10,659 bases of DNA from Burkholderiales bacterium (GTDB lineage Bacteria; Pseudomonadota; Gammaproteobacteria; Burkholderiales; Burkholderiaceae), in contig CANBUA010000164.1 of assembly GCA_947372535.1 (NCBI GenBank), positions 1 through 10,659 on the forward strand, in the 5' to 3' direction. This document shows positions 7,135-10,659 of the stretch, in pieces (positions within the stretch are counted from its first letter, which is position 1; each line of letters begins with the position of its first letter). Position numbers and translations under genes: made by a program. Below the pieces are notes generated by a model, which worked only from the letters and a program-made list of their open reading frames with translations, did not search any database and was not told the origin of the DNA.

Positions 7135-7969
7135 AGAACGTGGCAGCGCCTGGTTGCCAGGCTTGGAGCCAGCCCAGGCCGGCCGTGGTGCCCCCAGGGC
7201 CAGTGCGGCGGGGGCGGTACTCGCAGCCGATCCAGCCACCATAGCCCAGGCGGCTCAATTCTTCAAGCACATGAACATGCGCCAGCTCGCCTTGATCGGG
7301 CTCGCCCCGGTCAGGCACGGCCGCCATCTGGAGGTGTCCGACCCGCCCGGTGGGCAACCAGGTGTTGAGCCGATGCGTGATGTCGCCCTCGGTGATCTGG
7401 CAGTGATAGAGGTCCATCTGCACCTGCAAGGCGGGGGAGCCCACGCGTTGCACGATGTCGTGCGCCTGGGCCTGATGCGTGAGCAGGTAGCCGGGCATGC
7501 CGCGGCGGTTGATGGGCTCGATCATCAGTGTCTTGCCGGCCTGGCTGGCCTGTTGCGCGGCCCAGCTCAGGCGGTCGATGTAGCGTTGCAGGGCTGCCAC
7601 GTCACCCTGCGGATCGTTGGGGTCCAGCAGGCCCGCCATCACGTGGATGCGCGGACAGGCCAGTGTGTGGGCCAGATCCAGGGCGTGCACGATGCTGCGC
7701 TGGAAGTCGGCTTCTCGGTGGGCCAGGCTGGCCAGGCCGCGCTCGCCTTGCGCCCACTGGCCGGGCTCGGCATTGAAGAGCACCAGCTGCAAGCCCAGGT
7801 CACGCAGCCGGGCTTGAACCTCAGCCTGCGGGTGCTCATGCGGAAACAGGCATTCAACACCTGTGAAGCCATCACGGGCAGCCGCCTCGAAGCGATCCAG
7901 GAAAGGCAGTTCGGTGTAGAGCCACGACAGGTTCGCGGCGAATCGAAAAGGAACAGGGCGCTTGCTCAT
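7133..7969 (-). CDS. hyi: Hydroxypyruvate isomerase family protein
   Basis: Expected to interconvert hydroxypyruvate and tartronate semialdehyde in glyoxylate/glycerate metabolism; cytoplasmic. The 278-residue xylose-isomerase-like TIM barrel is collinear with E. coli Hyi: RFAANLSWLYTELPFLDRFEAAARDGFTGVE at the N-terminus (written here in parts: RFAANLSWLY at 9-18, FLDRFEAAA at 23-31, DGFTGVE at 33-39), AGEPGQW-like NAEPGQWAQGERG (66-78), IEPINRRGMPGYLLT (150-164), MDLYHCQITEGD (185-196), GHLQMAAVPDRGEPDQGE (211-228) and GCEYRPRRT (248-256). Metal ligands by family alignment are Glu151, Asp186, Gln214 and Glu250. The ATG follows the family start, although no clear Shine-Dalgarno is visible. 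The usual partners glyoxylate carboligase (gcl) and tartronate semialdehyde reductase (glxR) are absent; a lipase-like hydrolase follows instead. A 2-oxo-tetronate isomerase (OtnI) role in the same family cannot be excluded. Confidence 0.9.
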   Translation of the reverse strand: MSKRPVPFRFAANLSWLYTELPFLDRFEAAARDGFTGVECLFPHEHPQAEVQARLRDLGLQLVLFNAEPGQWAQGERGLASLAHREADFQRSIVHALDLAHTLACPRIHVMAGLLDPNDPQGDVAALQRYIDRLSWAAQQASQAGKTLMIEPINRRGMPGYLLTHQAQAHDIVQRVGSPALQVQMDLYHCQITEGDITHRLNTWLPTGRVGHLQMAAVPDRGEPDQGELAHVHVLEELSRLGYGGWIGCEYRPRRTGPGGTTAGLGWLQAWQPGAATF

Positions 7970-7999
7970 GACCGCAAGCCTAACGCGTGCACGGCAAGC

Positions 8000-8020
8000 T
8001 GAGCGACGCGGTGCCGCTCA
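8000..8020 (-). terminator. Hairpin after the chemoreceptor gene
   Basis: On the - strand TGAGCGGC, loop ACCGC, GTCGCTCA forms an 8-bp stem with one G-U pair, starting 7 bases past the chemoreceptor stop and 31 bases before the hyi start. The downstream bases are GCTTGCC, so there is no U tract. It may end or attenuate chemoreceptor transcripts before hyi. The same 58-base spacer shows no convincing sigma-70 promoter for hyi. Confidence 0.45.
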
Positions 8021-8027
8021 ATTCATG

Positions 8028-9464
8028 TCAGAAGGTTTCCCAATCGTCATCACCACCGGCAGGCGGGGTGTTAGCGCGGAAGGTGGGCGTCCCCAGAGGC
8101 TTGCTGAACTGGCTTGAAGCAGGTGCCGATGCCTTGGCCGCTTTGCTGGGCTTGGATGCCGTTGCAGATGTTGCTGGGTGATCTTTGAATTCGCTGACGG
8201 GTTTCGACATCGGCAAAGGTTTGGTGGGGCTGGCCGCGATGGCTTTGGGCTTGGCTTTGGCCGGTGACGCCTTGAGCGCAGGCGCACCCAAGGCGCTGGC
8301 CTGTTGCGCCTTGGCAATGGCCTTGAGCGCGTGCCCTTGCGCCTTGACCTGCAAGGTCTGATGCGCCTGACCCAGCTTGAAGGCCGCCACGGCCTGCGCC
8401 AGTCGCACGGATTGGTCCTTCAAGGATTCGGCAGCGGCGGCCGATTGCTCGACCAGGGCCGCGTTCTGCTGCGTCATCTGGTCCAGCTCGTTGACCGAAT
8501 GGTTCACGTGGTTGATGCCCTGGCTCTGCTCGGTGGAGGCCGCGCTGATCTCGCCGATGATGTCGGAGACACGCGCCACGCTGGTCATGATCTCCTGCAT
8601 GGAGGCGCCCGCGTCCTGAACCAGTTTGGAGCCGGATTCGACCTTCTGGCTGGAGGCGCTGATCAAGGTCTTGATCTCTTTGGCCGCCTCGGCGCTGCGC
8701 TGGGCCAGGGAGCGCACCTCGCTGGCCACCACCGCGAAACCACGCCCCTGCTCGCCGGCACGCGCTGCTTCCACGGCCGCATTCAAGGCCAGGATGTTGG
8801 TCTGGAAAGCGATGCCGTCGATCACCGTGATGATCTCGGTGATCTTGCGGCTGGCGCCATCGATCTCGGCCATGTTGGCCACCACCTGCGAGACGATCTC
8901 GCCGCCGCGCTGGGCCGCTGCCGCCGCGCCCGAAGCCATCTGATTGGCCTGGTTGGCTGAATCGGCGCTCTGGCGCACGGTGCCGGTGAGCTGCTCCATC
9001 GAGCTGGCCGTCTTTTGCAAGTTGCTGGCGGTGTTCTCGGTGCGGTTGGACAAATCCATGTTGCCGCTGGAGATCTCCGTGGACGTGGTGGAGATGGAAT
9101 CGGTCGCGTTGCGGATGGTGCTCACTGTCTCGCGAAGGCGGCTGGTCATGTGCAACAGCGAGGCCAGCAGCGAGGTCTGGTCGCCCGGGCGGGCTGTGGC
9201 TTGCAGCACCAAATCACCATCGGCGATCTGGCCGACCAGTTCGCGCAGGTGGGCCGGCTCATCGCCCAAGTCTTTCCAGACGGAGGACACGACCAGCGCC
9301 GAGCCCACCGCCATGGCCACCACCATGACCAGGCCAGTCACGCCCGCGATCCACAGCAATTGCTGGTGCGCCTCGCTGCCAGCCATCAAAGCGGCAGTTA
9401 AGCCCACGGCAAACACCAGGGCCGAGCACACTGGCAACAGCCAGATTCGGGTACGGAAATTCAT
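8028..9464 (-). CDS. Methyl-accepting chemotaxis protein without a periplasmic sensor domain
   Basis: Inner-membrane chemoreceptor that would control CheA/CheW signalling. It has 478 residues from the ATG at 9464. The TTG five codons upstream is rejected because AGGAGA (9471-9476) sits correctly for this ATG and would overlap the alternative reading. Two hydrophobic helices at about 7-28 and 37-60 are separated by only about eight residues (GSEAHQQL), so there is no ligand-binding domain. A HAMP-like segment spans 61-113. The cytoplasmic coiled coil carries the conserved hairpin tip around [20 protein letters not shown] (215-234), then [16 protein letters not shown], and a C-terminal helix to about 361. 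Residues 362-471 are an Ala/Lys/Pro-rich linker, and the C-terminus is DWETF, a close match to the NWETF CheR/CheB-binding pentapeptide. A FliA-type promoter lies upstream, fitting flagellar-regulon control. The ligand is unknown; it could sense indirectly or through the membrane. Confidence 0.95.
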   Translation of the reverse strand: MNFRTRIWLLPVCSALVFAVGLTAALMAGSEAHQQLLWIAGVTGLVMVVAMAVGSALVVSSVWKDLGDEPAHLRELVGQIADGDLVLQATARPGDQTSLLASLLHMTSRLRETVSTIRNATDSISTTSTEISSGNMDLSNRTENTASNLQKTASSMEQLTGTVRQSADSANQANQMASGAAAAAQRGGEIVSQVVANMAEIDGASRKITEIITVIDGIAFQTNILALNAAVEAARAGEQGRGFAVVASEVRSLAQRSAEAAKEIKTLISASSQKVESGSKLVQDAGASMQEIMTSVARVSDIIGEISAASTEQSQGINHVNHSVNELDQMTQQNAALVEQSAAAAESLKDQSVRLAQAVAAFKLGQAHQTLQVKAQGHALKAIAKAQQASALGAPALKASPAKAKPKAIAASPTKPLPMSKPVSEFKDHPATSATASKPSKAAKASAPASSQFSKPLGTPTFRANTPPAGGDDDWETF

Positions 9465-9470
9465 CGCCAG

Positions 9471-9476
9471 TCTCCT
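9471..9476 (-). promoter_or_regulatory. Shine-Dalgarno deciding the chemoreceptor start
   Basis: AGGAGA on the - strand, about seven bases before the ATG at 9464. A TTG at 9479 is in frame but lies directly before this motif and has no ribosome-binding site of its own, so the longer reading is unlikely. Confidence 0.8.
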
Positions 9477-9497
9477 CAAAGGGGGGTATCACAGACG

Positions 9498-9525
9498 CTT
9501 TCGGTTGATCAGGCGGGAAACTTGA
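9498..9525 (-). promoter_or_regulatory. Putative sigma-28 (FliA) promoter of the chemoreceptor gene
   Basis: On the - strand TCAAGTTT (9525-9518) is followed after 12 bases by ACCGAAAG (9505-9498). The E. coli FliA consensus is TAAAGTTT-N11-GCCGATAA; the -35 matches 7 of 8 positions and the -10 keeps the CCGA core. The spacer is one base longer than that consensus. It ends 33 bases before the chemoreceptor ATG, the gene class FliA normally serves. Confidence 0.5.
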
Positions 9526-9536
9526 GATGGGGTTCC

Positions 9537-9542
9537 TAGAAT
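9537..9542 (+). promoter_or_regulatory. Possible -10 box of the AmpG-like transporter gene
   Basis: TAGAAT matches the sigma-70 -10 consensus TATAAT at five of six positions and ends eight bases before the ATG at 9551. No good -35 hexamer lies 16-18 bases upstream. If used, transcription would begin at or next to the start codon, which would agree with the lack of a clear Shine-Dalgarno there. Confidence 0.3.
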
Positions 9543-9550
9543 GCGTGACT

Positions 9551-10659
9551 ATGTCCATGCCACCTTCCACCGCCGCCGGGCCCGCTTCACCGGCCACCCC
9601 GGCGCACAAGCGCCTGATGTTCTGGGTCGCGATCCTGTATTTCTCGGAAGGGCTGCCACTGGGGCTGTTCTACGACCTGTTCCCGGTGCACATGCGCCAG
9701 TCGGGCGTCAGCCCCTCCGACATCGGCCTGCTCAGCCTGTTGGGCCTGGCCTGGACGGTGAAGTTCTTGTGGGCACCCCTGGTCGATGCCTGGCGTGGCC
9801 ACCGTTTCTGGATTTTTGGCGCCAACGCGGGCATGGCGGCGGTGCTGCTGGCCCTGGCCTGGCACCCTGAGGCCATCGGCGCGGGCGCCACCTGGCCCTG
9901 GGTGCTGCTGGGCGTGTTCACCGTGCTCTCGGCCACCAACGACATCGCCACCGACGGCTACACCATCGAGCAACTCTCCAAGGGGCAGCTGGGCGTGGCC
10001 AACGGCCTGCGCATCGGTTTTTACCGGGTGGGCATGCTCACGGCCGGCGGCATGCTGATGTGCGCGGGCTGGCTGGGCACGCCGCAGGCGCCGCACTGGC
10101 AGGCCGCCTACGCCATGGGCGCGGCTTTGCTGCTGATCAACGGCTTGATGGCCTGCATGGCGCCGGCCTCGCCCATCAGCGCGGGCAGCCAGGCCATCCG
10201 CGACACCAAGAGCACCGTGGGCGCTGAGTGGGCGCTGCTGCGCGCCCAGCCCGTGTGGTTGCTGGCGTTAGGCCTGGTGCTGCTGGGCCTGCTGTGGCCG
10301 GCGCTGGGGCCGGTCGCCAAGATCGCCGGGTGGGCCCAGGTGCAAGCCATCAGCAGCACCTGGTGGTTCAAGGGCGCCGTGCCGGTCGGGCTGATGATGC
10401 TGGGCTCGGCCGTGCTGGTGCGCGTGGCGCGCCACCCGCGCTCGCAGGCCTTGCTGGATGGCCCGGTCTTTGGCGCCTGGGTCAGCCTGCTGGGCCGCCC
10501 GGGCATGTTGCCGGTGCTGCTGTTCATCCTGCTGTTCAAGCTGGGCGATGCGGCCATGGGCTTCATGGTCAAACCCTTCTGGGTGGACAGCGGCTTCACG
10601 CCCGCGCAGATCGGCCTGGTGTCGGTCAACGTGGGCATGGGCCTGTCGATCGCCGGTGG
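9551..10659 (+). CDS. AmpG-like MFS transporter, 3'-truncated by window edge
   Basis: Inner-membrane secondary transporter of the AmpG/acetyl-CoA-transporter branch of the major facilitator superfamily; AmpG itself imports anhydromuropeptides for cell-wall recycling. The frame stays open for 369 codons to the window end. FWVAILYFSEGLPLGLFYDL (24-43) is the first helix with the family's SEGLP-type signature, followed by SDIGLLSLLGLAWTVKFLWAPLVDAW (56-81, the loop 2-3 region) and SATNDIATDGYT (127-138). FYRVGMLTAGG (157-167) corresponds to the GYRLGM motif of AmpG. About ten hydrophobic segments are visible, including two extra ones at 234-255 and 274-292 between the halves, as AmpG proteins often have additional helices or loops there. 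The ATG at 9551 is chosen; ATG 9557 and GTG 9545 are alternatives, and no clear Shine-Dalgarno is seen. It is transcribed divergently from the chemoreceptor. The muropeptide substrate is an inference. Confidence 0.85.
   Translation, partial: MSMPPSTAAGPASPATPAHKRLMFWVAILYFSEGLPLGLFYDLFPVHMRQSGVSPSDIGLLSLLGLAWTVKFLWAPLVDAWRGHRFWIFGANAGMAAVLLALAWHPEAIGAGATWPWVLLGVFTVLSATNDIATDGYTIEQLSKGQLGVANGLRIGFYRVGMLTAGGMLMCAGWLGTPQAPHWQAAYAMGAALLLINGLMACMAPASPISAGSQAIRDTKSTVGAEWALLRAQPVWLLALGLVLLGLLWPALGPVAKIAGWAQVQAISSTWWFKGAVPVGLMMLGSAVLVRVARHPRSQALLDGPVFGAWVSLLGRPGMLPVLLFILLFKLGDAAMGFMVKPFWVDSGFTPAQIGLVSVNVGMGLSIAG

Noticed and set aside
7124..8002. 292-residue open frame on the + strand opposite hyi
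   Set aside because: Antisense shadow of a gene collinear with known hydroxypyruvate isomerases; no motif of its own.
9465..9479. TTG start giving a chemoreceptor five residues longer
   Set aside because: The AGGAGA Shine-Dalgarno lies inside that extension and points to the ATG at 9464.
9587..10096. 169-residue - strand frame and other short frames at the right edge
   Set aside because: They oppose the AmpG-like transporter, whose frame 2 reading is membrane-protein-like throughout and open to the window end.
1..10659. Defence, mobile-element or CRISPR content
   Set aside because: No direct-repeat array, transposase, integrase, phage gene or terminal inverted repeats were seen; base composition and codon use look even across all eight genes.

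Overview
The window is about 65% GC, densely coding chromosomal DNA. Protein similarities, codon use, a FadD of the E. coli length and a chemoreceptor ending in DWETF all suggest a motile, heterotrophic betaproteobacterium. Burkholderiales, perhaps Comamonadaceae or a relative, is the best guess, but no rRNA or marker gene is present to prove it. There are eight protein genes, two of them cut by the window edges. I see no tRNA, rRNA, CRISPR array, insertion sequence or phage gene, and no stretch of 300 bases or more lacks a gene.

Left part (1-5558), all on the + strand: the 3' two thirds of an aromatic-amino-acid aminotransferase (tyrB-like), then a complete long-chain acyl-CoA synthetase (fadD), then a large outer-membrane lipoprotein of 975 residues. 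The lipoprotein has a right-handed parallel beta-helix core and a C-terminal beta-sandwich-like region. It resembles the beta-helix glycosidase family GH141 and is the least ordinary gene here.

Middle and right part (5581-9464), all on the - strand: reading in the direction of transcription, a methyl-accepting chemotaxis protein, a hydroxypyruvate isomerase (hyi), an alpha/beta hydrolase of the monoacylglycerol-lipase type, and yaeQ. The hyi and hydrolase genes are 11 bases apart and the hydrolase's Shine-Dalgarno overlaps the hyi stop, so those two are very probably co-transcribed. yaeQ converges on the lipoprotein gene, with two tandem hairpins at the junction.

Right edge (9551-10659, + strand): an AmpG-like major facilitator transporter, divergent from the chemoreceptor and running off the window. 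The 86-base divergent spacer holds a plausible flagellar sigma-28 (FliA) promoter for the chemoreceptor and a TAGAAT -10-like box just before the transporter start.

Taken together this is mostly housekeeping and catabolic metabolism: aromatic amino acids, fatty-acid activation, acylglycerol hydrolysis and glyoxylate/C3 metabolism. It also carries a chemotaxis receptor and a surface polysaccharide-active candidate. I do not see a multigene defence, mobile or biosynthetic system. The items most worth following up are the beta-helix lipoprotein and the chemoreceptor, which has almost no periplasmic domain but a long flexible tail.
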